Shown piece after piece: positions 36,201-44,479 of a stretch of 64,000 bases of DNA. The DNA comes from Pseudobutyrivibrio sp. 49. Lineage in GTDB: Bacteria > Bacillota > Clostridia > Lachnospirales > Lachnospiraceae. The stretch covers positions 62,001-126,000 of the forward strand of contig NZ_FNDP01000004.1 of assembly GCF_900100545.1 (NCBI RefSeq), written 5' to 3'. Under the pieces are notes generated by a model. It was not told the DNA's origin. It searched no databases and saw only the letters and a program-made list of their open reading frames with translations. The stretch's first letter is position 1. The number at the start of each line of letters is the position of its first letter. Both the position numbers and the translations under genes were made by a program.

Positions 36201-36494
36201 AAGGTTAAGTCCAGCCTGTCCACCAAGTGTTGGTAGAAGTGAATCTGGCTTCTCCTTGATAATAATCTGCTTTAAAACATCTACAGTAAGAGGCTCGATA
36301 TAAACCTGATCTGCAATTTCCTTATCTGTCATGATGGTAGCTGGGTTTGAGTTTACCAAGCATACCTCCATGCCCTCTTCCTTAAGTGAACGGCAAGCCT
36401 GAGTTCCAGCATAGTCGAACTCCGCTGCCTGTCCGATGACGATAGGACCAGAGCCAATCACCATTACTTTCTTAATGTCACTTCTCTTTGGCAT
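33294..36494 (-). CDS. carB: Carbamoyl-phosphate synthase large subunit
   Basis: 1066 residues, full length. Two ATP-grasp halves (IGSGPIVIGQAAEFDYAG at the start, then LGSGPIRIGQGVEFDYCS near 557) make carboxy-phosphate and carbamoyl-phosphate. The C-terminal MGS-like allosteric domain follows ~930. It feeds pyrimidine and arginine synthesis. Start overlaps the carA stop by 1 bp. Confidence 0.98.
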   Translation of the reverse strand: MPKRSDIKKVMVIGSGPIVIGQAAEFDYAGTQACRSLKEEGMEVCLVNSNPATIMTDKEIADQVYIEPLTVDVLKQIIIKEKPDSLLPTLGGQAGLNLGMELAESGFLEEQGVKLIGTTAETIFRAEDRQAFKDTMEKLGEPVAASLVVNTVEDGIKFTNTIGYPVVLRPAYTLGGSGGGIAHNQAELVEILTNGLRLSRVHEVLVERCIAGWKEIEYEVMRDAAGNCITVCNMENIDPVGVHTGDSIVVAPSQTLGDKEYQMLRTSALRIIDELGITGGCNVQYALHPESFEYCVIEVNPRVSRSSALASKATGYPIAKVAAKIALGYTLDEIPNAITKKTFASFEPMLDYCVVKIPRLPFDKFITATRKLTTQMKATGEVMSICNNFEGALMKAIRSLEQHVDSLMSYDFCDMTDEELAEALTVVDDRRIYCIAEALRRGVSYEKIHEITKIDVWFIDKIKILVEMEQRLASEELTVELLKEAKRIEFPDNVIAELNGKVTEEQVRKMRYDNGIVAAYKMVDTCAAEFDAMTPYYYSVYGSENEAVQTTGRKKVLVLGSGPIRIGQGVEFDYCSVHATWAFAKEGWETVIVNNNPETVSTDFDIADKLYFEPLTNEDVESIVNLEKPDGAIVQFGGQTAIKLTEHLMKIGVPILGTKAEDVDAAEDRELFDKILEQTQIPRAAGGTVFTAEEAKEVANRLGYPVLVRPSYVLGGQGMQIAFNDEEIEKFMDIINQIAQDHPILVDKYLQGKEIEVDAICDGENILIPGIMEHIERTGIHSGDSISVYPAHTISQDIKDKIVDYTERLAKALHVLGMINIQFIAMDGEVYVIEVNPRSSRTVPYISKVTGIPIVDLAAKAILGHKITDMGYEPGLQPEADYIAIKMPVFSFEKLRGAEISLGPEMKSTGECLGIAKTFEEALYKAFLGAGVVLPKHKQMIITVKDADKPEALEVAKRFEKLGYTIYATRSTAKYLQEGGVEARWVNKITQESPNVMDLILGHKIDLVIDTPTQGHGDKTRDGFLIRRNAIETGINCITAMDTAVALATSLESATTEYTLVDVAKI

Positions 36495-37564
36495 TACTGC
36501 TCTCCTCCCATCATATTAATAAATCTATCAAACAAGTATCCGCTGTCCTGTGGTCCTGGGCATGCCTCAGGATGAAACTGAACAGTGAAGATGTTCTTTC
36601 CTGTATATTTAAGTCCTTCGTTGGTGCCGTCGTTAACATTTACGAAGGCTGGTGTGGCAACCTTTGGATCAAGCTTGTCCACATCTACCACGTAGCCGTG
36701 ATTCTGAGATGAAATGTACACACGTCCAGTCTCAAGATCCTTTACTGGATGATTTCCACCTCTGTGACCGTACTTCATCTTATGAGTATCAGCACCTGTT
36801 GCAAGTGCCATAAGCTGATGTCCAAGGCAGATGGCAAAGATTGGAACATCGCTGTCATAAAGCTTTTTAATCTCATCTATAATAGGTCCGCAATCCTTTG
36901 GATCTCCAGGGCCGTTTGAAAGCATAATTCCGTCTGGATTAGATGAAAGGATCTTTTCTGCCTTTGTGTGAGCAGGGTAAATTGTAACCTCACAGCCTCT
37001 GTCATTAAGAGACTTTGCAATATTCTTCTTTGCACCAAAATCTAAAAGTGCAACTCTCTTTCCTGCGCCCTTTAACACTGAACTTGTGTCACATGTAACC
37101 TTTGTTACCACATCACCTGTAGCATAAGCTTCCAGTCTTGGCTTGATTTCCTCAAAATTGTAATTCTCATTTGTGGTAATCATTCCGTTCATTGTGCCCT
37201 TTTCACGAAGAATCTTTGTAAGGGCTCTTGTATCGATACCAGCAATACCTGGAATATCATGCTTAACTAAGAAATCCTGAATGGTACCTTCGCAACGGAA
37301 GTTTGAAGGAATACGGCTAAGCTCTCTTACGATAAATCCATCTGGCCATGGTCTGCTACTTTCCATATCTGGTGTGATTCCATAGTTTCCAATCAATGGA
37401 TAAGTCATGCAAACTGCCTGCCCCGCATAAGAAGGATCTGTGAGGACCTCAAGGTAACCTGTCATCGAAGTATTGAATACTATCTCGCTGACAACTTCTC
37501 TTGTGGAACCAATACTTGTTCCCTCAAAAACTGTACCATCTTCCAAAATTAAAAATGCTTTCAT
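36494..37564 (-). CDS. carA: Carbamoyl-phosphate synthase small subunit
   Basis: 356 residues. The N-terminal CPSase small domain (EDGTVFEGTSIG) is followed by a class I glutamine amidotransferase (~170-356) with nucleophile Cys in FAICLGHQLMAL and the catalytic His/Glu in VQFHPEACPGP. It supplies ammonia to CarB. Only 71 bp, mostly a terminator stem, separates it from purL, so carAB may depend partly on read-through. Confidence 0.98.
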   Translation of the reverse strand: MKAFLILEDGTVFEGTSIGSTREVVSEIVFNTSMTGYLEVLTDPSYAGQAVCMTYPLIGNYGITPDMESSRPWPDGFIVRELSRIPSNFRCEGTIQDFLVKHDIPGIAGIDTRALTKILREKGTMNGMITTNENYNFEEIKPRLEAYATGDVVTKVTCDTSSVLKGAGKRVALLDFGAKKNIAKSLNDRGCEVTIYPAHTKAEKILSSNPDGIMLSNGPGDPKDCGPIIDEIKKLYDSDVPIFAICLGHQLMALATGADTHKMKYGHRGGNHPVKDLETGRVYISSQNHGYVVDVDKLDPKVATPAFVNVNDGTNEGLKYTGKNIFTVQFHPEACPGPQDSGYLFDRFINMMGGEQ

Positions 37565-37590
37565 CTTACTCCTTTTCTACCCTTTTTGAT

Positions 37591-37630
37591 TTTTATAAAA
37601 ATCCAAGGTATGGTTCCATACCTTGGATTT
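37591..37630 (-). terminator. Strong hairpin between purL and carA
   Basis: Thirteen-bp perfect stem ATCCAAGGTATGG/CCATACCTTGGAT with a 2-nt loop, then TTTTATAAAAATC on the minus strand. The short interrupted T tract may allow partial read-through into carAB. Confidence 0.75.
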
Positions 37631-37635
37631 ACGTT

Positions 37636-40600
37636 TTATCTGAAGTAATCTACGCCCGCTTCAAAGAGCTTCATGTCCTGGTTTCCGTAGATGTTAAGAG
37701 CTACGCCGTCACCTCTACGCTCTGCATGACACATCTTACCGTATACACGTCCATCAGGGCTGGTAATACCCTCGATAGCGCAGTAGCTTCCATTGATGTT
37801 CCACTCCTCATCCATTGTAGGATTTCCGTTTTCATCAACGTACTGTGTAGCAACCTGTCCGTTCTCGAAAAGCTTCTTAATCCACTCTTCTGAAGCAACG
37901 AAGCGTCCCTCACCGTGAGAAGCTGGTGAACAATATGTCTCACCGAGGTGAGCACCTGCAAGCCATGGTGACTTGTTGCTGACTACCTTCGTATATGCGA
38001 TTTTTGAAATATGACGTCCGATTGTGTTGTATGTAAGTGTAGGAGCATCCTCTTTCTGTGTATGAATCTCGCCGTAAGGAACAAGACCAAGCTTGATAAG
38101 TGCCTGGAAACCATTACAGATACCAAGCATAAGACCATCTCTGTTGTTGAGAAGTCCGTGGATAGCTTCCTTCATCTTTTCATTTCTAAATGCGGTAGCG
38201 AAGAACTTAGCAGAACCCTCTGGCTCATCACCTGCTGAGAAACCACCTGGGAACATAACAATCTGTGACTGAGCGATTGCTCTTGAGAACTCGTCAACTG
38301 ATTCTCTGATATCCTCTGCTGTCTGGTTCTTGAATACCTTTACGTTTGTAATAGCACCAGCATTTTCAAATGCTCTTGCTGAATCGTACTCACAGTTTGT
38401 ACCTGGGAATACTGGAATAAATACTCTAGGCTTTGCAATCTTATTCTTGCAAATATAGAAGTTCTTTTCCTCGTAAAGACCTGTGTCTACAAGAGATGTA
38501 TCCTCGTGACTACGTGTCTTGAATACCTTCTCAAGTGTGCCTGTCCATGCTGCGATTGCCTCATCTACAGGAATCTTTACATCCTTATATGTGAATGTAG
38601 CATCATCAGTAACTTCACCTACCTCGAAGCCACAATCTGTAAGGCCTCGCTTTTCAAGCTCGTTAATAATAGCAAGTGCGCCATCCTCTGAAACTTCTAC
38701 TACGATATCGCCGATGACACAGCCAAAGAGCAATACTGACTGACATGCATCTGCAAGCTTAACACCAAGCTTGTTACCAAATGCCATCTTTGATACAGCA
38801 GGTACAAGTCCATAAGCATCAAGTGCATAAGCTGCCTTGATATTTCCAAGCTCAACCATCTGTCTTACTACCTCGAAGATTGCCTTAGCCTGCTGGTAGT
38901 TTGGCTGATCGTAATTGTCACGAAGAATTCTAAGAAGGAAGAGCTTATCTCCAGCTTCCTTAAGCTCTGGTGTGACAATGTCCTGCTCCTTTGCAACATC
39001 TACTGCGAAAGAAACAAGTGTTGGAGGAACATCGATTTCATTGAATGTTCCTGACATAGAATCCTTACCACCGATTGAAGGAAGTCCGAATTCCATCTGT
39101 GCCTTATATGCACCAAGAAGTGCTGCGAATGGCTGGCTCCATCTCTTTGGATCCTCGCTCATTCTGCGGAAGTACTCCTGGAATGTAAATCTAATCTTCT
39201 TGTAATCACCACCAGTTGCAACGATACGAGCTACTGACTCTAAAACTGCAAGCTGTGAACCGTGATATGGTGACCATGAGCTGACATATGGATTGAAACC
39301 GTATGCCATCATTGTAACTGCATCTGTCTTTCCATCAGCTACTGGAACCTTAGCTACCATTGCCTGTGTTTCTGTAAGCTGATACTTTCCACCGAAAGGC
39401 ATAAGTGTTGAGCCTGCGCCGATTGAACCATCGAACATTTCAACAAGACCCTTCTGTGAGCACTCGTTAAGATCAGCAAGTGAATCAAGCCATGCTGCCT
39501 TGAAGTCGCCCTTAGCAACATCCTCAGCAACCTTTTCAATACCAATCTTATCGATGTATTTATCCTTGCTGTCAGGAAGCTCTACATAAACATCTGTCTC
39601 CTGATGAGCACCGTTTGTATCAAGGAAGGCACGAGAAAGATTAACAATCTCCTTACCTCTCCAGTTAAGAACAAGACGTGGCTCCTTAGTAACAACTGCA
39701 ACCTCGATTGCCTCTAAGTTTTCCTCAGCTGCATACTGAAGGAACTTATTTACATCTGCTGGAGCAACAACAACTGCCATACGCTCCTGAGACTCAGAAA
39801 TAGCAAGCTCAGTTCCATCAAGACCTGCGTACTTCTTTGGAACCTTATCCAAATCAACAGTAAGACCTGGAGCAAGCTCTCCGATAGCAACAGATACACC
39901 ACCTGCACCAAAGTCGTTACACTTCTTAATAATATATGAAACTTCTTCTCTTCTAAAAAGTCTCTGAATCTTTCTTTCTGTAGGTGGATTACCCTTCTGA
40001 ACCTCAGCACCACAAACTGCTGTAGACTCTGTATTGTGTGCCTTTGAAGAACCAGTAGCACCACCGATACCATCACGACCTGTACGTCCACCAAGGAGGA
40101 TAATCTTATCTCCTGGATCAGAATTGAGACGCTGAACAGCACGTCTTGGAGCAGCACCCATAACAGCACCAATCTCCATACGCTTTGCAACATAGTCTGG
40201 ATGATAAATTTCTTTTACATAACCTGTAGCAAGACCAATCTGGTTACCATATGAGCTGTAACCGTGAGCTGCCTCACGAACAAGCTTCTTCTGTGGAAGC
40301 TTTCCTTCGATAGTATCCTTTACAGAAACTGTAGGGTCAGCGGCACCTGTAACACGCATAGCCTGGTATACATAAGTACGGCCTGAAAGTGGATCACGGA
40401 TTGCACCACCAAGACATGTAGCAGCACCACCGAATGGCTCGATTTCTGTAGGATGATTGTGTGTCTCATTCTTGAAGTTGATAAGCCACTCTTCTTCTGT
40501 TCCATCTACGTTGATAGGAACAACAATTGAGCAAGCATTAATCTCATCAGACTCTTCCTGATCCTCAAGCTTACCATCAGCCTTAAGACGCTTCATTGCA

Positions 40601-41436
40601 AGGAGTGCAAGGTCCATAAGGCATACGAATTTATCATCTCTATCCTTGTAGAGAATCTTGAAATTATCAAGGTAGTCATTGAAAGTATCCTGAATAGGAG
40701 CCTTGTAATAGCCATCCTCGATAGTGACATTTTTAAGTTCTGTAGAGAAAGTAGTATGTCTACAGTGATCAGACCAGTAAGTATCTAATACCCTGATTTC
40801 CGTAACAGTTGGATCTCTATGTTCGTCATTGGAAAAATAGTTCTGAATGTGAAGGAAATCCTTAAATGTCATAGCAAGATTTAAGGAATCATATAAAGTG
40901 CGTAAATCTTTTTCAGCCATAGAAGTGAAACCGTCAAAGGTATTGACGTCGGCTGGTTCATCGAAATTATTAGAAAGAGACTCTGGCTTATCAAGAGAAG
41001 TCTCTCTAGAATCAACAGGATTAATACAATGCTTTTTGATAGCATCGAATTCGTCGTCAGTAATGCTACCCTCAATAACATAGGTAGTCGCTGTGTGGAT
41101 AGTAGGCTCTTCATTTTCATTTAAGAGCTTAAGACACTGCTCAGCAGAATCGGCACGCTGGTCGAACTGACCTGGCAAAAACTCAACAGAGAAGACACGA
41201 CCATTATAATCAAATGTCTCTTCGTAAACATCATCAACAGGAGGCTCAGAAAACACCGTCTTAACTGCTTTCTTGAAAACGTCGTCAGATACATCCTGAA
41301 CGTCATAACGAATCAGAACTCTAACTCCTGTAACATCCTTGATGCCTAAGTAACTTCCTATTTCGGAAAACAGTGACTTGGCAGATACTGCAAATTGTGG
41401 TTTCTTCTCAACGTAAACTCTTCTTACTTTGCCCAC
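37636..41436 (-). CDS. purL: Phosphoribosylformylglycinamidine synthase, single-chain form
   Basis: 1266 residues combining the PurL synthase and a PurQ-like glutaminase. Synthase motifs: TYWSDHCRHTTF, FKNETHNHPTEIEPFGGA, DFGAGGVSVAIGELA. The amidotransferase (~1010-1266) has VFPGTNCEYDSA, ICNGFQALI with the nucleophile Cys, and SHGEGRF. It performs the fourth step of purine synthesis. Single-chain PurL is typical of Proteobacteria and many Clostridia. A structured leader precedes it. Confidence 0.97.
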   Translation of the reverse strand: MGKVRRVYVEKKPQFAVSAKSLFSEIGSYLGIKDVTGVRVLIRYDVQDVSDDVFKKAVKTVFSEPPVDDVYEETFDYNGRVFSVEFLPGQFDQRADSAEQCLKLLNENEEPTIHTATTYVIEGSITDDEFDAIKKHCINPVDSRETSLDKPESLSNNFDEPADVNTFDGFTSMAEKDLRTLYDSLNLAMTFKDFLHIQNYFSNDEHRDPTVTEIRVLDTYWSDHCRHTTFSTELKNVTIEDGYYKAPIQDTFNDYLDNFKILYKDRDDKFVCLMDLALLAMKRLKADGKLEDQEESDEINACSIVVPINVDGTEEEWLINFKNETHNHPTEIEPFGGAATCLGGAIRDPLSGRTYVYQAMRVTGAADPTVSVKDTIEGKLPQKKLVREAAHGYSSYGNQIGLATGYVKEIYHPDYVAKRMEIGAVMGAAPRRAVQRLNSDPGDKIILLGGRTGRDGIGGATGSSKAHNTESTAVCGAEVQKGNPPTERKIQRLFRREEVSYIIKKCNDFGAGGVSVAIGELAPGLTVDLDKVPKKYAGLDGTELAISESQERMAVVVAPADVNKFLQYAAEENLEAIEVAVVTKEPRLVLNWRGKEIVNLSRAFLDTNGAHQETDVYVELPDSKDKYIDKIGIEKVAEDVAKGDFKAAWLDSLADLNECSQKGLVEMFDGSIGAGSTLMPFGGKYQLTETQAMVAKVPVADGKTDAVTMMAYGFNPYVSSWSPYHGSQLAVLESVARIVATGGDYKKIRFTFQEYFRRMSEDPKRWSQPFAALLGAYKAQMEFGLPSIGGKDSMSGTFNEIDVPPTLVSFAVDVAKEQDIVTPELKEAGDKLFLLRILRDNYDQPNYQQAKAIFEVVRQMVELGNIKAAYALDAYGLVPAVSKMAFGNKLGVKLADACQSVLLFGCVIGDIVVEVSEDGALAIINELEKRGLTDCGFEVGEVTDDATFTYKDVKIPVDEAIAAWTGTLEKVFKTRSHEDTSLVDTGLYEEKNFYICKNKIAKPRVFIPVFPGTNCEYDSARAFENAGAITNVKVFKNQTAEDIRESVDEFSRAIAQSQIVMFPGGFSAGDEPEGSAKFFATAFRNEKMKEAIHGLLNNRDGLMLGICNGFQALIKLGLVPYGEIHTQKEDAPTLTYNTIGRHISKIAYTKVVSNKSPWLAGAHLGETYCSPASHGEGRFVASEEWIKKLFENGQVATQYVDENGNPTMDEEWNINGSYCAIEGITSPDGRVYGKMCHAERRGDGVALNIYGNQDMKLFEAGVDYFR

Positions 41437-41466
41437 ATTACACCTCCGTATATATTAACTTGAAAT

Positions 41467-41535
41467 CTGTGAGACAAGACTCCTGCTATGAAAATTGGGC
41501 TAAAAAACTAGTAAAAATAGCAGGTAGCCTCACAG
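41467..41535 (-). promoter_or_regulatory. Structured purL leader RNA with possible pseudoknot
   Basis: On the minus strand an outer stem CTGTGAG/CTCACAG (41535-41529 with 41473-41467) encloses an inner stem CCTGCTAT/ATAGCAGG (41524-41517 with 41489-41482). GGCTA between the two 5' arms (41529-41525) can pair with TAGCC in the inner loop (41502-41498). A TATACT -10 lies just upstream. I see no match to the purine, ZTP or PRPP riboswitch consensus. It may be a cis-regulatory RNA of unrecognised type. Confidence 0.55.
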
Positions 41536-41580
41536 TTAAAATGAGTATAACACAAAAAATTCACAACTCCTAATAATATT

Positions 41581-43986
41581 TTAGTCTTTTTTCTTCCAGA
41601 AATTTGTTAATTTTAACGAAACCTCATCAACCGTGGTAAACACGGCATCATTCCACTCTCGTGGAAATGTTTTTCTATAGCTTCCAAAGCGGAATCGCTC
41701 ATCCAATAGTGCAATTACACCAACATCATCTTTTGTACGAATCAGTCGGCCTGCCGCCTGTATTACTTTATTCATTCCAGGATACAAATATGCATATTCG
41801 AATCCGTTCTTTCCCTCGTCATCAAAGAAATCCGACATAAGCTTTCGCTCATTTCCAACCTGAGGTAATCCCGCTCCAAGAATAATAGAACCAATAAGCT
41901 TGCCTCCAACAAGATCTACTCCCTCCGAGAAGATTCCTCCAAGGGTACAAAAGGCCACCATTGATTTGTCCCTTTTCTTTTCGAATTCTGATAAGAAGTC
42001 CTCGCGCTCCTGTTCAGTCATGTTCTGCTGCTGGATAATGATTTCTACATCTGCACCCAGGGACTGATACTTTTCATGAATGTCTTCCAAGAATTTATAG
42101 GAAGGTCCAAAGACCATGTAGTTACCTTGCTTCGCATTTACGATAGTGTGAATGTATCTGGCAAACTTAAGATATTCATCTTCACCACGTCTGGTGTACT
42201 TGCTGGTAACATCTGTTCCAAGAAGCAATATTCTATTTTGCTGGTCAAAAACTGAATCAACATATATCGCATATACGTCACTTATATTGCAGAGCAAATC
42301 CTTGTAGTAATCTATTGGCAAAAGGGTTGCGCTGAAATAAACAGTGGCTCTTGCCATATTAAGTCTTTGCTGAAGCTGCTCCGATGGGTCGATGCAATAT
42401 AAGTGAAGATTGAAATTCTTATCATCATCAAAATCACAATATATCCTGTAGTGATCAGCATCCTGCTGATAAGCAAGAGCCGTGAAATTGCGAAGTCTAA
42501 AATAGAAATCCAAAACCTCGTCCTGATAGATTCCAAACTTTACTTCTTTTTTGAAGAGCTGCTCCAAAATCATCTGCAAATTATCGCAGGCATTAAGCAG
42601 CATATCTAAATCCTCTAAAACGGTGATGTCCCTGTCGCACATCCTTTTGTACTCAAGCATAATCCTGTTGCACTTTTCGAGAGCGTTCACCAGCTTTTTG
42701 CTGACTGGCTTTGCATATCTTTTAATAGAAAGAATCTCTTCTTTTATAAGAGTCTCTGAATACATTTCTCTGGCACGGTCTACCATGTTGTGAGCCTCAT
42801 CTATAAGGAAAATGTGCTCGCCAGATTTTCCTTCTGCAAAGAATCGCTTCAGATATACATTAGGGTCAAAGACATAGTTGTAATCGCAGATGATTCCCTC
42901 ACACCAGGTACTAACATCAAGAGCCAATTCAAAAGGACAAACAACATATTCCTCTGCATAGCCCAAAACCACGTCTCTTGTAATGACTGTTTCCTTGGTA
43001 ATGATTTCGTAGATAACATCATTTACCCTGTCAAAATGACCTCTGGCGTATGGGCAGTTATCAGGATTGCAATCTGCTTCATCGCAAAGACACATCTTCT
43101 CCTTTGCTGTAAGCATAATAGTCCTTCCCTCATACCCCTTTTGTACAAGAAGGCTATAGGCATCTCGTGCCGCCAAAGCTGTAGCGGTCTTTGCTGTGAG
43201 ATAAAAAACTCTCTCAGCAAGATTCTGTCCTAAGGCCATAACAGCAGGGAAAACATTTGCAATAGTTTTGCCTGTACCCGTAGGCGCCTGCATAAATAAA
43301 ATTTTTCTTCTATATATACTGCGGTAAACATCAGACACAAGCTTCTTCTGTCCATCACGATATTCATAAGGGAACTGAAGCCCTTGAACAGAATCCAAAA
43401 GCTCCTGCTTGTGATAATATTGAAAATCAGCCCACTTCCTAAATATATTTATAATAGTAAGAAACCATTCTTCTATTTCATCAAAGGAATAGGTCTGATT
43501 AAATCGCTTTATCTCCTCCGTCTCCAGACTGACATAGGTCATCTGCACATCTATTTCAGGAAGATTGTACTCGCTGGCTATCATGTAGGCATAGCACTTG
43601 GCCTGAGCCTCATGTACAAGGACTGGCTTTTCAAAGGTCATAACATCCATGTACATTCCCTTTATCTCATCAACGGTAGCTGACCAGACTGTGCCATCCT
43701 CATCCATATCCAAAACTACACCATCGGCTCTTCCCTCAAGCCCAATGATGTAATCATCATATTCAACCTGATATTTCAAAGGAACCTCTGCACGATAAAA
43801 AGGACCCATAGAGCTTTGAATCTTTCTATGAATCCTACTACCTTCCTGCATCGCCTCGAAAGGATCAACAGAACCTTTACGGTCATCTATATCTCCCTCT
43901 CTAAGCAAAAACTCCACAAGGTTTCTTACAGAGATATTTATTTGTGCTTTCTCTCCATCTGGAGTAACTAATCGTGCAACCTTCAT
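41581..43986 (-). CDS. DinG/XPD-like SF2 DNA helicase with N-terminal PD-(D/E)XK-like domain and Fe-S cysteines
   Basis: 801 residues from the ATG at 43986 (AAGGA 5 nt upstream). The N-terminal ~200 residues resemble a Cas4-like nuclease (GSRIHRKIQSSM, GRADGVVLDMD, VDEIKG). The helicase has Walker A APTGTGKTIANVF, cysteines in MCLCDEADCNPDNCPYARG that suit a 4Fe-4S cluster, LIDEAHNMVDRA as the DEAH box, and QAAGRLIRTKDD as motif VI. It likely unwinds and trims damaged DNA or R-loops. Monocistronic. Confidence 0.88.
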   Translation of the reverse strand: MKVARLVTPDGEKAQINISVRNLVEFLLREGDIDDRKGSVDPFEAMQEGSRIHRKIQSSMGPFYRAEVPLKYQVEYDDYIIGLEGRADGVVLDMDEDGTVWSATVDEIKGMYMDVMTFEKPVLVHEAQAKCYAYMIASEYNLPEIDVQMTYVSLETEEIKRFNQTYSFDEIEEWFLTIINIFRKWADFQYYHKQELLDSVQGLQFPYEYRDGQKKLVSDVYRSIYRRKILFMQAPTGTGKTIANVFPAVMALGQNLAERVFYLTAKTATALAARDAYSLLVQKGYEGRTIMLTAKEKMCLCDEADCNPDNCPYARGHFDRVNDVIYEIITKETVITRDVVLGYAEEYVVCPFELALDVSTWCEGIICDYNYVFDPNVYLKRFFAEGKSGEHIFLIDEAHNMVDRAREMYSETLIKEEILSIKRYAKPVSKKLVNALEKCNRIMLEYKRMCDRDITVLEDLDMLLNACDNLQMILEQLFKKEVKFGIYQDEVLDFYFRLRNFTALAYQQDADHYRIYCDFDDDKNFNLHLYCIDPSEQLQQRLNMARATVYFSATLLPIDYYKDLLCNISDVYAIYVDSVFDQQNRILLLGTDVTSKYTRRGEDEYLKFARYIHTIVNAKQGNYMVFGPSYKFLEDIHEKYQSLGADVEIIIQQQNMTEQEREDFLSEFEKKRDKSMVAFCTLGGIFSEGVDLVGGKLIGSIILGAGLPQVGNERKLMSDFFDDEGKNGFEYAYLYPGMNKVIQAAGRLIRTKDDVGVIALLDERFRFGSYRKTFPREWNDAVFTTVDEVSLKLTNFWKKKD

Positions 43987-44008
43987 ATAATTCCTTATTT
44001 CAGGCATC

Positions 44009-44038
44009 AAAAAAGCCTGTGATTATTTCACAGGCTTT
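44009..44038 (-). terminator. Terminator of the HPr-like gene
   Basis: Eleven-bp perfect stem AAAGCCTGTGA/TCACAGGCTTT, 5-nt loop, then TTTTTTG on the minus strand. Confidence 0.9.
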
Positions 44039-44056
44039 ATTATACATTATTCGATT

Positions 44057-44281
44057 TTATGCAACAACGAACTTTTGTACAGCATTCTTAAAAGATGAAT
44101 CCTCTGGATTATTAAGATGAACACTCATCTCTCTCTTGATGCCCATTGCTATGACACCTAAAAGTGACTTTCCATCGATATAAACAACGCCGCTGTGTAA
44201 ATCAACATCGCCGCCGCACTCAGATGCTGCCTTAACAAATTCCTCTGCATCTGCTGTATTTTCTAATCTAATTTTAAACAT
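44057..44281 (-). CDS. HPr-like protein lacking the active-site histidine
   Basis: 74 residues with the HPr fold pattern. The Ser46 region is retained (DGKSLLGVIAMGI), but the segment that normally carries GIHARPA reads ENTADAEEFVKA, so the phosphorylatable His15 is absent. It cannot carry phosphate as a PTS component. It could still act as a regulatory ligand, like Crh (which also lacks His15), through the serine site. Strong promoter and terminator; monocistronic. Confidence 0.85.
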   Translation of the reverse strand: MFKIRLENTADAEEFVKAASECGGDVDLHSGVVYIDGKSLLGVIAMGIKREMSVHLNNPEDSSFKNAVQKFVVA

Positions 44282-44333
44282 TGTAAAAAACTCCTATTAC
44301 ATAAACAAACACTAAATTAAAATTGCTTAGTAT

Positions 44334-44362
44334 TATATAACATTTTTCCACGGCTGTGTCAA
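44334..44362 (-). promoter_or_regulatory. Promoter of the HPr-like gene
   Basis: TTGACA (44362-44357), 17-bp spacer, TATATA (44339-44334) on the minus strand. Confidence 0.75.
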
Positions 44363-44405
44363 TGTAAAACTTGCTCACAAATAATCAATTCTTTTGTCCT
44401 ATATC

Positions 44406-44439
44406 AAATACAAAGCCCCGGATATAAATACCCGAGGCT
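44406..44439 (-). terminator. Terminator of the EAL-HDOD gene
   Basis: Stem AGCCTCGG/CCGGGGCT (one G-U pair) with a 10-nt loop, then TTGTATTTG on the minus strand. Confidence 0.65.
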
Positions 44440-44479
44440 TGTTACGCAATAATATATGACCGTTTATGATTATATTTAA

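Noticed and set aside
36013-36303. Long antisense frames inside carB, purL and the xylanase gene
   Set aside because: They mirror well-conserved genes, lack SD sequences and have Ser-rich composition typical of antisense reading of coding DNA.
41437-41580. Purine or ZTP riboswitch before purL
   Set aside because: The conserved core sequences of these classes are absent; only generic stems are seen, so it is reported as an unassigned leader.
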